From Bordetella petrii (GTDB lineage Bacteria > Pseudomonadota > Gammaproteobacteria > Burkholderiales > Burkholderiaceae_B): 64,000 nt of DNA. The stretch lies in assembly GCF_000067205.1 (NCBI RefSeq), contig NC_010170.1, forward strand, positions 2,914,001-2,978,000, given 5' to 3'. Shown here in pieces: positions 52,941-61,723 of this stretch (position 1 is its first letter; every line of letters starts with the position of its first letter). A program made the translations under genes and the position numbers. The notes under the pieces were generated by a model. It had not been told where the DNA came from. It searched no databases and worked only from the letters and a program-made list of their open reading frames with translations.

Positions 52941-53608
52941 CGCGAGCCTCCGAATTTTTTCAGCCATGCTTCCAGACGGCGCACGCCCCAGGCCGCAATC
53001 AGGCTCAGCAGCAGGAACAGCAGGCCCACCAGGGTCAGCGGCTCGGTATAGCGGAAGGTGGCCGATCCAATGATCTTGCTCTGCTGCAGCAGCTCGACCA
53101 CGGTAATGGCCGACAGCAGCGGCGTGTCTTTGAACATTGCCACCAGGTAATTGCCCAGCGCCGGCACCACAGGCGGAATGGCTTGCGGCAGCACCACGCC
53201 CACGGCGGTGCGCCAGGGCGACATATTCAGCGCCGTGGCGGCTTCGAGTTGGCCGCGCGGCACCGACTCGATGCCGGCGCGATAGACTTCGGCGCAATAG
53301 GCCGCATAGTGCACGCCCAGCGCCAGAATGCCGGTGGCCAGCGGCGACATGCGCGCGCCGCTTTGCGGCAGCACGTAGAACAGGAAATACATCTGCACCA
53401 GCAGTGGCGTGCTGCGCACGAACTCGATCAGCACGGCCACCGGCGCGGATACCCAGCGCATGGGCGCGCGCCGCAGCATGGCCAGCACCAGGCCCAGCAC
53501 CACCGCCAGCAGCATGCCCAGCACCGTCGCCTGCACCGTGATCACCAGCGCGGAGCCCAGCGCCGGCAGGATTTCCCAGGCGAAGGCCCAGTCGAAAATT
53601 GGATTCAT
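52937..53608 (-). CDS. ehuD: ABC transporter permease (EhuD-like)
   Basis: 223 residues, five membrane helices, with the EAA loop EAATALNMSPWRTAVGVVLPQAIPP that contacts the ATPase. It belongs to the polar amino-acid permease (HisM/GlnP) type. Its reading frame overlaps both neighbours by four bases (ATGA), so translation of the cassette is coupled. Confidence 0.82.
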   Translation of the reverse strand: MNPIFDWAFAWEILPALGSALVITVQATVLGMLLAVVLGLVLAMLRRAPMRWVSAPVAVLIEFVRSTPLLVQMYFLFYVLPQSGARMSPLATGILALGVHYAAYCAEVYRAGIESVPRGQLEAATALNMSPWRTAVGVVLPQAIPPVVPALGNYLVAMFKDTPLLSAITVVELLQQSKIIGSATFRYTEPLTLVGLLFLLLSLIAAWGVRRLEAWLKKFGGSR

Positions 53609-54258
53609 CGGACCCTGAACCTCCGCTCGAGCAGGCGGATGCCCGCCGTGATGACCAGCGCCACGGCGAAATACAGCAGCAGCAGCAAGATGAACACCTC
53701 AGTGGTGCGCAGGGTTTCGGCGCGCAGCATCTGGCCGCGGAAAGTCAGGTCGGTGATGGTAATCAGCGATACCAGGGCCGTGTTCTTCAGCAGCTCGATG
53801 AGCAGGTTGCCGGCCGGCGGCAGCATGGCGGGAAACGCCTGCGGCAGTACGATGCGCCGCATGATCCGGCCTGGGGTCATGTTCAGCGCCACCGCGGCTT
53901 CACGCTGCCCCGGCGCCACCGCCAGTATGGCGCCGCGCACCACTTCGGCGCCATACGCGCCTGCATTGGCGGCCAGCACCACGATGCCCACCGTGACCGC
54001 CGGCAGCTTCAGACCGAACAGCGGCAGCACGTAATAGAACCAGAACAGTTGCACCAGCGCCGACGTGCCGCGGAACACCTCCACATAAGCCAGCGCAGGC
54101 CAGCGGACCCACCGGTGCGGCGACAAGCGCGCCAGCCCGGCAGCCAGCGCCAGCGGCACCGCCAGCAAGGCCGCCCCGGCCGTAATGCGCAGCGTCATCG
54201 ACAAGCCGCCGAGCAGCGGCGGCAGCAATGTCGCGAACCCCTCCAATGAGATAGCCAC
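53605..54258 (-). CDS. ehuC: ABC transporter permease (EhuC-like)
   Basis: 217 residues, five helices and an EAA loop (EAAVALNMTPGRIMRRIVLPQAFPAMLPP). It pairs with the adjacent permease as a heterodimer. It follows the binding protein gene by three bases. Confidence 0.82.
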   Translation of the reverse strand: MAISLEGFATLLPPLLGGLSMTLRITAGAALLAVPLALAAGLARLSPHRWVRWPALAYVEVFRGTSALVQLFWFYYVLPLFGLKLPAVTVGIVVLAANAGAYGAEVVRGAILAVAPGQREAAVALNMTPGRIMRRIVLPQAFPAMLPPAGNLLIELLKNTALVSLITITDLTFRGQMLRAETLRTTEVFILLLLLYFAVALVITAGIRLLERRFRVR

Positions 54259-54261
54259 GCG

Positions 54262-55191
54262 TTATTGGCCGTTGGCCGCGCACAGCTTGGCTGCGGTCAC
54301 GTCGCCGGGCAGTTCGGTCTTGGTGAAGCCAAACGGCTCGACCACCTTGGCGTGCTCTTCGGTGCCGATGAATTTGGCCAGTTCGGCGTTGAACGCATCG
54401 ACAAAATCCTGGTCGTCCGTGCGGAAGGCGAACGCGCCGTAGCCGCGCACGCTCTTGCCGTCGATGACCGGATCAGTGAAAGGCTCGGCTTTTTCCAGGT
54501 CGCCGGCGGCGGTTTTTTTCATCAGGTCGTTGACCGTCATCGCGGTGGCGGCGTAGGCGTCGGCCCGGCCAGCCTGGATGCCCGACAGGGCGCTGACCAC
54601 GTCGGGAAACACCACTACGCGGTCGACCGGAATATCCATCTTGCTGGCGTACTCGCCTTCAATCGCGCCTACCACCACACCCAGCCGGGCGTCGTCTTTC
54701 TTCGCGATGTCTTCGTAGCTGTGCAGGTCCTTGGGATTGCCCTTCTGCACCAGGAATGCCTCGCCCACGCCGTACGTGGGATTCGAGAACGCCACTTGCT
54801 GGCAGCGTTCGGGCGTGACGTACATGCCCGCGGCGATGATGTCGAAGCGCTTGGCCTGCAAGCCGGGAATCAGCGAACCGAACTCTGTCAACACCCCTTC
54901 CACTTCGTTGATGCCCATGCGCTTGAGAACAATGCGGGCGATTTCCACGGCTTCGCCGGTAATCTGGTTCTTGCTGCTATCCATATAGGCATACGGAGCC
55001 TCGTTGGCGTAGCCGATGCGGACCTTGCCGGCGGCCTTGGCGGCGGCGAGCGTGCTTTGCGCGGCGGGCGGGTTGCTGGCCGCGGGCTGCTGGGCGGCCT
55101 GGTCATTGGATCCGGAATCGTTGCATGCCGCCATCAGCCCGAGACTCAGCGCCGCTACGGCCCATTTCGTCGTGTTCAGAATGCGTGTCAT
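54262..55191 (-). CDS. ehuB: ABC transporter substrate-binding lipoprotein (EhuB-like)
   Basis: 309 residues with a lipoprotein-like signal ending at Cys23 (LGLMAACNDSG). The mature chain holds TEFGSLIPGLQAKRFDIIAAGM, PERCQQVAFSNPTYGVGEAFLV and NPKDLHSYEDIAK, which agree closely with what I remember of rhizobial EhuB, the ectoine/hydroxyectoine binding protein. No ectoine-breakdown (eut/doe) genes are in the window, so the substrate stays a prediction. Confidence 0.82.
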   Translation of the reverse strand: MTRILNTTKWAVAALSLGLMAACNDSGSNDQAAQQPAASNPPAAQSTLAAAKAAGKVRIGYANEAPYAYMDSSKNQITGEAVEIARIVLKRMGINEVEGVLTEFGSLIPGLQAKRFDIIAAGMYVTPERCQQVAFSNPTYGVGEAFLVQKGNPKDLHSYEDIAKKDDARLGVVVGAIEGEYASKMDIPVDRVVVFPDVVSALSGIQAGRADAYAATAMTVNDLMKKTAAGDLEKAEPFTDPVIDGKSVRGYGAFAFRTDDQDFVDAFNAELAKFIGTEEHAKVVEPFGFTKTELPGDVTAAKLCAANGQ

Positions 55192-55282
55192 GCGCTACTC
55201 CCTATCAAAATATTTATGCACAGAATCAATTCACGCGAAATAGTACGCTAATTAATCATTTCAACACAAAGTATATAGCGAC

Positions 55283-55307
55283 AAAAAAGCAGGCCGATGG
55301 CCTGCTT
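55283..55307 (-). terminator. Terminator downstream of the branched-chain-type binding protein gene
   Basis: AAGCAGGCC/GGCCTGCTT with a three-base loop, followed on the minus strand by a run of six T. It lies 70 bases past the stop and upstream of ehuB. Confidence 0.85.
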
Positions 55308-55378
55308 CGCGTGCCCGCGCATGGCGGTTACCGGGTGCAGGCCTCGATCAGCGGCCCGCGCTCGGTGTAACCGCCCTG

Positions 55379-56539
55379 TTACTCGGCGTAGGAGAAGCGC
55401 CCGTTGCGAATCACGCCCATGACCCGCGCGCGTTCGTCGAACCCCTGGTGATCGGTCTTGGAAATGTTCAGCACGCCATTGGGCACCACCAGGTCGCGGG
55501 TATTTTCGATGGCGTCTCGCAGCGCCGCGCGGAATTCCGGCGTGCCCGGCTTGGCGCCGGTCTGGAGCGCGCGCCCCACCGCAGAATCGAGCAGCATCCA
55601 GGCCCCGTAGGCATCGCCGGCGAATTGGGTAAGCGAGTGCGGGCCATGCTCGGCCTCGTACTTGTCGGCAAAGGCCACTGCCACCTTCTTGACCGGATTG
55701 TCGTCGGGCAGCTCGCGCGCTACCACTCCCGGCCCCGTGGGGAACAGCGTGCCTTCGACATCTTTGCCACCCACCTGCAGGAATTCGAGCGTGCCAATGC
55801 CGTGCGTCTGGTAGATGGGCCCCTTGTAGCCCCGCTCGACCAGGGTTTTCTGCGGCAAGGCGGCCGGTGTGCCCGACCCGGCGATCAGCACCGCGTCGGG
55901 TTTGGCGGCCATGGCCTTAAGCACCTGCCCCATGACCGACGCGTCGTTGCGCTGGAAGCGTTCGTGGGCCACCAGCTTGATGTCATTGCCGGCGGCCTTG
56001 CTGAACTCATTCCACCAGCTGTCGCCATACGAATCGGCGAAGCCGATGAAGGCAACGGTCTTGATGCCCTTGCGGCGCATATCCTGCACCAGCGCGGTGG
56101 CCATCAGCGAATCGTTCTGCGGCATCTTGAAGGCCCAGCGGCGCTTGGGATCGTCGGGCGGCTCGACAATGACGGCCGAGGCGGCCAGCGCCACCATGGG
56201 CGTGCCGCTTTCGGCCAGCACGTCCAGGCCGGCCAGCGCCGCGGCGGTAATGTTGGGGCCGACGATGGCGTCGACCTTGTCTTCGGAGGTGAGCTTGCGC
56301 AGATTCTTGACGGCGCGGCTGACGTCGGTGCCATCGTCCAGCACGACATAGCGCGCCGGCTGGCCGCCGAGCGTGGCGGGCCACAGGCGCAGGGCGTTGT
56401 TGGTCTGGATGCCGATGGCGGCAGCCGGGCCGGTGGTCGAGACATCGACCCCGATCACGACTTCGGCGCGGGCCGACCAGGACAGCATCGGCAGGATGGT
56501 GGCGGCGATGGCAGCCAGGCGTAGCAGCGGATTGGACAT
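55379..56539 (-). CDS. Branched-chain amino-acid-type (LivK family) periplasmic binding protein
   Basis: 386 residues with a signal peptide (MSNPLLRLAAIAATILPMLSWSARA). The fold signatures VIGVDVSTTGPAAAIG, DAIVGPNITAAALA and TVAFIGFADSYGDSWWNEF place it in the LIV-type peripheral binding protein family (type I). No matching LivHMFG genes are adjacent, so it probably works with permeases encoded elsewhere. It follows the cyclodeaminase-family gene by 53 bases and may be co-transcribed with it. Confidence 0.88.
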   Translation of the reverse strand: MSNPLLRLAAIAATILPMLSWSARAEVVIGVDVSTTGPAAAIGIQTNNALRLWPATLGGQPARYVVLDDGTDVSRAVKNLRKLTSEDKVDAIVGPNITAAALAGLDVLAESGTPMVALAASAVIVEPPDDPKRRWAFKMPQNDSLMATALVQDMRRKGIKTVAFIGFADSYGDSWWNEFSKAAGNDIKLVAHERFQRNDASVMGQVLKAMAAKPDAVLIAGSGTPAALPQKTLVERGYKGPIYQTHGIGTLEFLQVGGKDVEGTLFPTGPGVVARELPDDNPVKKVAVAFADKYEAEHGPHSLTQFAGDAYGAWMLLDSAVGRALQTGAKPGTPEFRAALRDAIENTRDLVVPNGVLNISKTDHQGFDERARVMGVIRNGRFSYAE

Positions 56540-56592
56540 GGCAGTGATCCGGCAGAGTGAAGGAAGAAAGCGCGCCACGGCGGCGCAAGGCG

Positions 56593-57555
56593 CTATTTTG
56601 CCCCAGGCGCGGCCGGCTTGGGCTGCCCGTGGGCCTCGTACACCATGGCCGCGAGGGTCAGGTCTTCGAGCGCGCTGCCCACCGCCTTGAACACCGTGAC
56701 CTCGCTGTCGTCGCGGCGGCCCGGCGCGCGGCCGGTAATCAGGCCGGTCAGCGTGCCCCGGATGTCCTGCGGCGCCAGCACGCCAGCCTGGAATGCCGCC
56801 AGCAAGTCGCCGGCCTTGGTGGGTGCCTCGTCGGTATCCACATAGACCTCGGCGCCGGCAAAACACGCGGGATCGGTTTCTTTCATATCGGGCCTGAAGC
56901 TGCCGATGAGGTCCAGGTGGGTGCCGGGCCGCAGCCAGTCGCCGCGCACCAGAGGCTCGGTGGATAACGTGGCGCAACTGACGATATCGGCCTGCCGCAC
57001 GGCGGACTCCAGCGAATCGACCGCCTGCGCGTCGAAGCCCTGCCGTGCCAGCGATTCGGCCAGCGACTGCGCGCCTGCCGGCCGCACGTTCCAGACCAGC
57101 ACGCGCTCGATGGGCCGCACGGCGCGCATGGCGGGCGCCAGCAGCCCCGCGATGCGCCCCGAGCCGACGATCAGCAGCACCCGCGCATCCTGGCGCGCCA
57201 GGTACGACGCGCCCAGCGCCGCCGCGCCCGCCGTGCGAAACACCGTAACTACATCGCCGTCGACCTGCGCCAGCGGCACCCCGGTGCGCGCGCTGTACAG
57301 TGTGTAGACGGCGTGCAGGCCCGGCAACCCCTGGCGCGTGTTCTGCGGAAAGATATTGATGACTTTCACGCCGAAATAGCCGTGCTCGTTCCAGGCCGGC
57401 ATGATCAGCGAGGTGCCCTGCGCCCCGCCGGATTCGATAATATGCACGTGCCGCGGCGGCACACTGGCGCCGTCGCGAAATGCCGCGCGCAGCGCCTCGA
57501 TGACGGCGGGAAAAGCCAGGACGCGGCGGGTCTGTTCAGTATCGATGAAAAGCAT
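56593..57555 (-). CDS. Ornithine cyclodeaminase/mu-crystallin family protein
   Basis: 320 residues from the ATG at 57555. The NAD(P)-binding Rossmann loop LLIVGSGRIAGLLAPAMRA and the C-terminal LTLAAMVYEAHG follow the OCD pattern. The active-site Asp of authentic ornithine cyclodeaminase is expected in DLIGSFRPDMKETDP, which is present. Members include ornithine cyclodeaminase, alanine dehydrogenase, ketimine reductase and EutC of ectoine breakdown. With transport genes for amino-acid-like solutes alongside, an amino-acid or ectoine-related role is plausible. Confidence 0.85.
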   Translation of the reverse strand: MLFIDTEQTRRVLAFPAVIEALRAAFRDGASVPPRHVHIIESGGAQGTSLIMPAWNEHGYFGVKVINIFPQNTRQGLPGLHAVYTLYSARTGVPLAQVDGDVVTVFRTAGAAALGASYLARQDARVLLIVGSGRIAGLLAPAMRAVRPIERVLVWNVRPAGAQSLAESLARQGFDAQAVDSLESAVRQADIVSCATLSTEPLVRGDWLRPGTHLDLIGSFRPDMKETDPACFAGAEVYVDTDEAPTKAGDLLAAFQAGVLAPQDIRGTLTGLITGRAPGRRDDSEVTVFKAVGSALEDLTLAAMVYEAHGQPKPAAPGAK

Positions 57556-57600
57556 GCGGGCCTCCGGTAAGGCCCCATTATCGCTGGCCGCGCACATAAC

Positions 57601-57627
57601 AAAATGCCAGCCGCGAGACTGGCATTT
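57601..57627 (-). terminator. Terminator after the 62-residue protein gene
   Basis: AAAATGCCAG/CTGGCATTTT with an eight-base loop, ending in TTTT on the minus strand, 24 bases past the small gene's stop. Confidence 0.75.
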
Positions 57628-57650
57628 TGCCTGGCTGCAGAAAGGCCAGC

Positions 57651-57839
57651 TCAGCGGCGCCGGTGATCGTGGTAGGCCGAAATGGTGGGATGAACCTGGC
57701 GAGCCTCGTCCATGCCATGCAGTATTTCGCCTACCGACTCCAGGAAACCGGTGACACGCTGATGAAAACGGCGCCATGCGCTCGGCGCCCCGCCGGCCGG
57801 TTTGCCCGGTTTCGCGGCTCTGCGGGTGGAATCTTCCAT
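57651..57839 (-). CDS. Small protein of unknown function (62 aa)
   Basis: 62 residues from the ATG at 57839. It begins MEDSTRRAAKPGKPAGG and carries WRRFHQRVTGFLESVGEIL and HPTISAYHDHRRR, basic and His/Arg-rich at the C-terminus, with no membrane segment. AAGGAG lies six bases before the ATG, and a terminator follows, so the gene looks real. No family is recognised; the fully AT-rich upstream gap (57840-58090) should contain its promoter. Confidence 0.6.
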   Translation of the reverse strand: MEDSTRRAAKPGKPAGGAPSAWRRFHQRVTGFLESVGEILHGMDEARQVHPTISAYHDHRRR

Positions 57840-58090
57840 GACCTGCTCCTTGAGAAGAATGAAAGGGAACCACGCCAATTCATCTTAGACCTGAAATTGC
57901 TGCCCCACAACATAATTTGATTGATCAACAAATTCGTTGCCAAATAGGTACAGTTCTCGCGGAGGGGCTACCGGATATGCCCTAGCCCGTTCCATCAGGC
58001 ACAATATTTTTGCATTGCAGCATATGGATTCACACCACTGCCCCACCAGACGGCGCAGGGAGTAGCCGCCCGGCCCGTCATGGGGCGGGA

Positions 58091-59860
58091 TCAGCCCTGG
58101 TCGAGCAGATCCAGGTCGACCGGCAGCGCCCGGTTCAGCGCGGCGGCCACTTTGACGCGCAGGTCGTTGCTGTGGGCGCGGCGAATTTCCCGCTTGACGT
58201 CGAGCAGTTGCTGCGGATGCATCGAGAATTCGGTCAGGCCCAGGCCCAGCAACAACCGCGTCAGGCGCGCATCGCCTGCCATTTCGCCGCATACGGCCAC
58301 GGGCTTGCCGACCCGCGCGCCGGCATTGATGGTGTTGGCCACCAGGCGCAGCACGGCGGGATGCAGCGGGTCGTACAGGCTGGCCACGTCGTGATCGCCG
58401 CGGTCGATGGCCAGGGTGTACTGGATGAGGTCGTTGGTGCCAATGGACAGGAAATCCAGCGCCTGGGCGAAAGGTTCGATGGCGATGGCGATGGCCGGCA
58501 CTTCGACCATGGCCCCCACTTCGAGGCGCTCGGCATAAGCATGGCCGCTGGCGTCGAGTTCGCGGCGCGCCGACTCGATGGCGGCCAGCGCGGCCGTGAC
58601 CTCGTGCATGTGCGTCACCATGGGCAGCAACAAGCGCACGTGGCCATGCGCGGAGGCTCGCAGAATGGCGCGCAACTGGGTGGCGAACATTTCGGGATGG
58701 GCCAGGCAATAGCGGATGGCGCGCAGCCCCAGCGCCGGATTGGTGGCCACCGTGGCCTCGTCGTCGAGCGTCTTGTCGGCGCCGATGTCCAGCGTGCGTA
58801 TCGTGACGGGACGGCCGCCCATGACCCGCACCACGGACGCATAGGCCTGGTACTGCTCTTCTTCGTCGGGCAGCGACTGCCGCCCCATGAACAGGAATTC
58901 GCTGCGGAACAGCCCGATGCCCTGCGCCCCCGCGGCCAGCGCGGCGGCGGCTTCGTCGGGCAGCTCGATGTTGGCATTGAGCACGATGTCGATGCCATCC
59001 AGCGTAACGGCGCGCTCGTCGCGCAGCAGCGCCAGCTCGGCGCGCTCGGCCATGTACGCCACGTGGCGGTCGCGGTATTCCTGCAGCATGACCGGCCCGG
59101 GATTGACCAGCACCACCCCGGCCGCCCCGTCGACCACCAGGGTGTCGCCGTCGCGCACCAGCTCGCGCACGTTGCCCAGCGCCACCACCGCGGGCACGCC
59201 CATACTGCGCGCCACGATGGCGGTGTGCGAGGTGGGCCCGCCCAGGTCGGTAACGAAGGCGGCGAAGCGCCCGCCGCGCAGGCGCAGCATGTCGGCCGGC
59301 GAGATGTCGTGCGCCACGACCACCAGCGGGTCGTCGCCGTCGAGCGCGCCGGCATCGGGCAGCATGGCCGTGCTGCCCGACAACACCTGCAGCACGCGCT
59401 CGATGACTTGGCGGACATCGGCCCCGCGTTCGCGCAGGTATTCGTCTTCCATGGCGTCGAACTGCTCGCCCAGGATCTGCCCCTGCGCGGCCAGCGCCCA
59501 TTCGGCGTTGTAGTGGCGCTCGGCGATCAGGGCCCGGGTCTGCTCGGCCAGCAAGGGGTCGGCCAGCAACAGGCGATGCACGTTCAGCATGGCGCCGAGT
59601 TCGCGCGGCGCATCGGCCGGCAGGCTGTCGGCCATTTGCAGCAGGTCGTCCTGGGCGCGGGCCAGCGCCTGGGTCAGGCGCTCGCTTTCGGCCGCGACGT
59701 CTTCGGGGGCAATGCGATAGTGCGCGACTTCGAGCGAAGCGGCGCCCATGACGACCGCGCGGCCGATGGCGTATCCGCGCGCCACCCCCTTGCCATGCAG
59801 CGCCACCACGGGGCCGGGCCCCGTCGGCGCGGGATTGGAAGGCGTGCTATTCGTGCTCAC
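58091..59860 (-). CDS. ptsI: PTS enzyme I
   Basis: 589 residues. The phosphorylated histidine is His212 (GGPTSHTAIVARSM); the PEP-binding C-terminal domain has GIGLFRSEFLFMGR and IGTNDLIQYTLAIDR with the CGEMAGD signature. It passes phosphate from PEP to HPr. The start is GTG at 59860, inside the ptsH gene, a 14-base overlap. It is the last gene of the gshB-EIIA-ptsH-ptsI set. Confidence 0.95.
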   Translation of the reverse strand: MSTNSTPSNPAPTGPGPVVALHGKGVARGYAIGRAVVMGAASLEVAHYRIAPEDVAAESERLTQALARAQDDLLQMADSLPADAPRELGAMLNVHRLLLADPLLAEQTRALIAERHYNAEWALAAQGQILGEQFDAMEDEYLRERGADVRQVIERVLQVLSGSTAMLPDAGALDGDDPLVVVAHDISPADMLRLRGGRFAAFVTDLGGPTSHTAIVARSMGVPAVVALGNVRELVRDGDTLVVDGAAGVVLVNPGPVMLQEYRDRHVAYMAERAELALLRDERAVTLDGIDIVLNANIELPDEAAAALAAGAQGIGLFRSEFLFMGRQSLPDEEEQYQAYASVVRVMGGRPVTIRTLDIGADKTLDDEATVATNPALGLRAIRYCLAHPEMFATQLRAILRASAHGHVRLLLPMVTHMHEVTAALAAIESARRELDASGHAYAERLEVGAMVEVPAIAIAIEPFAQALDFLSIGTNDLIQYTLAIDRGDHDVASLYDPLHPAVLRLVANTINAGARVGKPVAVCGEMAGDARLTRLLLGLGLTEFSMHPQQLLDVKREIRRAHSNDLRVKVAAALNRALPVDLDLLDQG

Positions 59861-60116
59861 CGAATTTGCTGTCGAACAGGTTCTGGATTTCGGAAAGCGC
59901 CTGGTCGGCATCGCCGCCCGAGGCTTCCAGCCGGACGGTGACGCCCTGCCCGGCGGCCAGCATCATCACTCCCATGATGCTCTTGGCGTTGACGCGTTGC
60001 GCGCCGCGCGAGATGAAGATTTCGCTGCCGAACTTGCTGGCCAGCTGGGTCAGCTTGGCGGCCGCGCGCGCGTGCAGGCCCAGCTTGTTGGAAATGACGA
60101 TGTCAGAAATAGGCAT
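59847..60116 (-). CDS. ptsH: HPr phosphocarrier
   Basis: 89 residues. Phosphorylated His15 (KLGLHARAAAKL) and the HPr-kinase site Ser46 (NAKSIMGVMML) are both present. It carries phosphate from enzyme I to EIIA. It overlaps ptsI by 14 bases and follows the EIIA gene by 106 bases. Confidence 0.96.
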   Translation of the reverse strand: MPISDIVISNKLGLHARAAAKLTQLASKFGSEIFISRGAQRVNAKSIMGVMMLAAGQGVTVRLEASGGDADQALSEIQNLFDSKFGEHE

Positions 60117-60222
60117 AGAAATTAGGTAAACACAGCCCGGCATGGCCATTCCCGCCGCGGCATCCGCATGTCGCCGTGGGGTCCGTGCCATGCACCGACA
60201 TAATAGGGCAAAAAACGGCTGT

Positions 60223-60621
60223 TCAGTCTACCCGCAAACAGCCTTGCACGCCGCCTGCCAGCGCCTTCTCGCGCGTTTCGGCCAGACTGCGGTCACGCGA
60301 GGTCAGGGCCCGCAGCAGCATCGAGGTATTCAGGCCGGCGACCAGGGCGCATTGTGTGCCTTGCGCCTGGGCATCGGCCACCGCCCGCTTGGCGATGTTG
60401 GCGGGCGTGGCGCCGATGAGATCGGTCAGCACCAGCACGCCCGCCCCCGAATCGGCCGCGAGAATATCGCGCAGCACGGCGGGCGCGCGGTCGTCGGGCG
60501 TTTCGTCGGGCTGGATATCGTGCACGGCCATCTGGCCGGCCCCGTCGCCCAGCACGTGTTCGGCGAATTCGCGCATGGCGTCGCCCAGCGGCGCGTGCAC
60601 GACGATGACGATGCCGGTCAT
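60223..60621 (-). CDS. PTS mannose-family EIIA component
   Basis: 132 residues, the ManX-type IIA fold. The phosphorylated histidine is His9 (VIVVHAPLGDAM). No IIB, IIC or IID gene is in the window, so it likely has a regulatory role as in other betaproteobacteria. It begins four bases after gshB and is followed by ptsH. Confidence 0.9.
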   Translation of the reverse strand: MTGIVIVVHAPLGDAMREFAEHVLGDGAGQMAVHDIQPDETPDDRAPAVLRDILAADSGAGVLVLTDLIGATPANIAKRAVADAQAQGTQCALVAGLNTSMLLRALTSRDRSLAETREKALAGGVQGCLRVD

Positions 60622-60625
60622 GCTC

Positions 60626-61582
60626 TTACGCCGCCGCGCGTTCCAGCGCCTGGGCGAACATGCCCGCCACGTCGAAGCCGGTTTGCTCGGCGATTTCCAC
60701 GAAACAGGTGGGGCTGGTGACGTTGACCTCGGTAACGTAATCGCCGATTACGTCCAGCCCCACCAGCAGCAGGCCGCGTGCGGCCAGCCTGGGCGCGACG
60801 ATGGCGGCGATTTCACGGTCGCGTTCGGACAGCGGCTGCGCCACCCCCCGCCCGCCCGCGGCCAGGTTGCCGCGAGTTTCGCCAGCCAGGGGAATGCGCG
60901 CCAACGAATACGGCACGGCCTCGCCGCCGATCAGCAGGATGCGCTTGTCGCCCTGGACGATCTCGGGGATGTAGCGCTGCGCCATGATGGTGCGCGTGCC
61001 GTCTTCGGTAAGCGTTTCCAGGATGGCATTGAGGTTGGGCTCGGCCGCTTGCAGGCGGAAAATGCCCGTGCCGCCCATGCCGTCGAGCGGCTTGACGATG
61101 ACGTCCTGGTGGTGGGCATGGAACGCCTTGATGCGCGCCATGTCGCGGGTAACGAGCGTAGGCGCGGCGAGCTCTGCGAATTCGGTGATCGCCAGCTTTT
61201 CCGGATGGTTGCGAATGGCCGCGGCGTCGTTGAATACCCTGGCCCCTTGCGCCTGGGCGTATTCGAGCATGTGCGTCGAATAGACGTATTCCATGTCGAA
61301 AGGCGGGTCTTTGCGCATCAGCACCGCGCCGAAGCGCGACAGCGGAACATCTTGCGCCGCGCCGGTGTCGCGCCACCAGTGGTGGCCGTGGAGATCGGCG
61401 TCGGCCACCAGTTCGATGCCGGTGGCGCGGGCCTGCACGACCCCCGCGTCGATGAACAGGTCGCCCTGCATGGCCACGCTGAGGGTGTGGCCGCGCGCAA
61501 CCAGCGCGCGCATCATGGCGACGGAGCTGTCTTTGTAGGCCTTCAGGCGCGGCAGGGGGTCGATTACGAATAAGACATGCAT
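60626..61582 (-). CDS. gshB: Glutathione synthetase
   Basis: 318 residues, an ATP-grasp ligase of the bacterial GshB type (MHVLFVIDPL start; KPLDGMGGTGIFRL; EVNVTSPTCFVEI). It joins gamma-glutamylcysteine and glycine. In Burkholderiales it is usually preceded by gshA, which is not here; instead infC lies 141 bases upstream. It leads into the PTS genes. Confidence 0.95.
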   Translation of the reverse strand: MHVLFVIDPLPRLKAYKDSSVAMMRALVARGHTLSVAMQGDLFIDAGVVQARATGIELVADADLHGHHWWRDTGAAQDVPLSRFGAVLMRKDPPFDMEYVYSTHMLEYAQAQGARVFNDAAAIRNHPEKLAITEFAELAAPTLVTRDMARIKAFHAHHQDVIVKPLDGMGGTGIFRLQAAEPNLNAILETLTEDGTRTIMAQRYIPEIVQGDKRILLIGGEAVPYSLARIPLAGETRGNLAAGGRGVAQPLSERDREIAAIVAPRLAARGLLLVGLDVIGDYVTEVNVTSPTCFVEIAEQTGFDVAGMFAQALERAAA

Positions 61583-61723
61583 AGTATGGACATCCCGGTC
61601 GCACGCCGTGCCCGGGCAGCGGCGCGCCAAACCGACATCGTAGCGTAAATGGGCACCCCGCGCCGGCGTGGCCGGCGTGGCTGGCCGGCTCGCAGCGCGG
61701 CCAGCCAGGCACGGGCTGGAGGG

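Noticed and set aside
58010..59941. Plus-strand frame opposite ptsI (643 codons)
   Set aside because: Shadow of enzyme I; His/Gln-rich translation with no motif.
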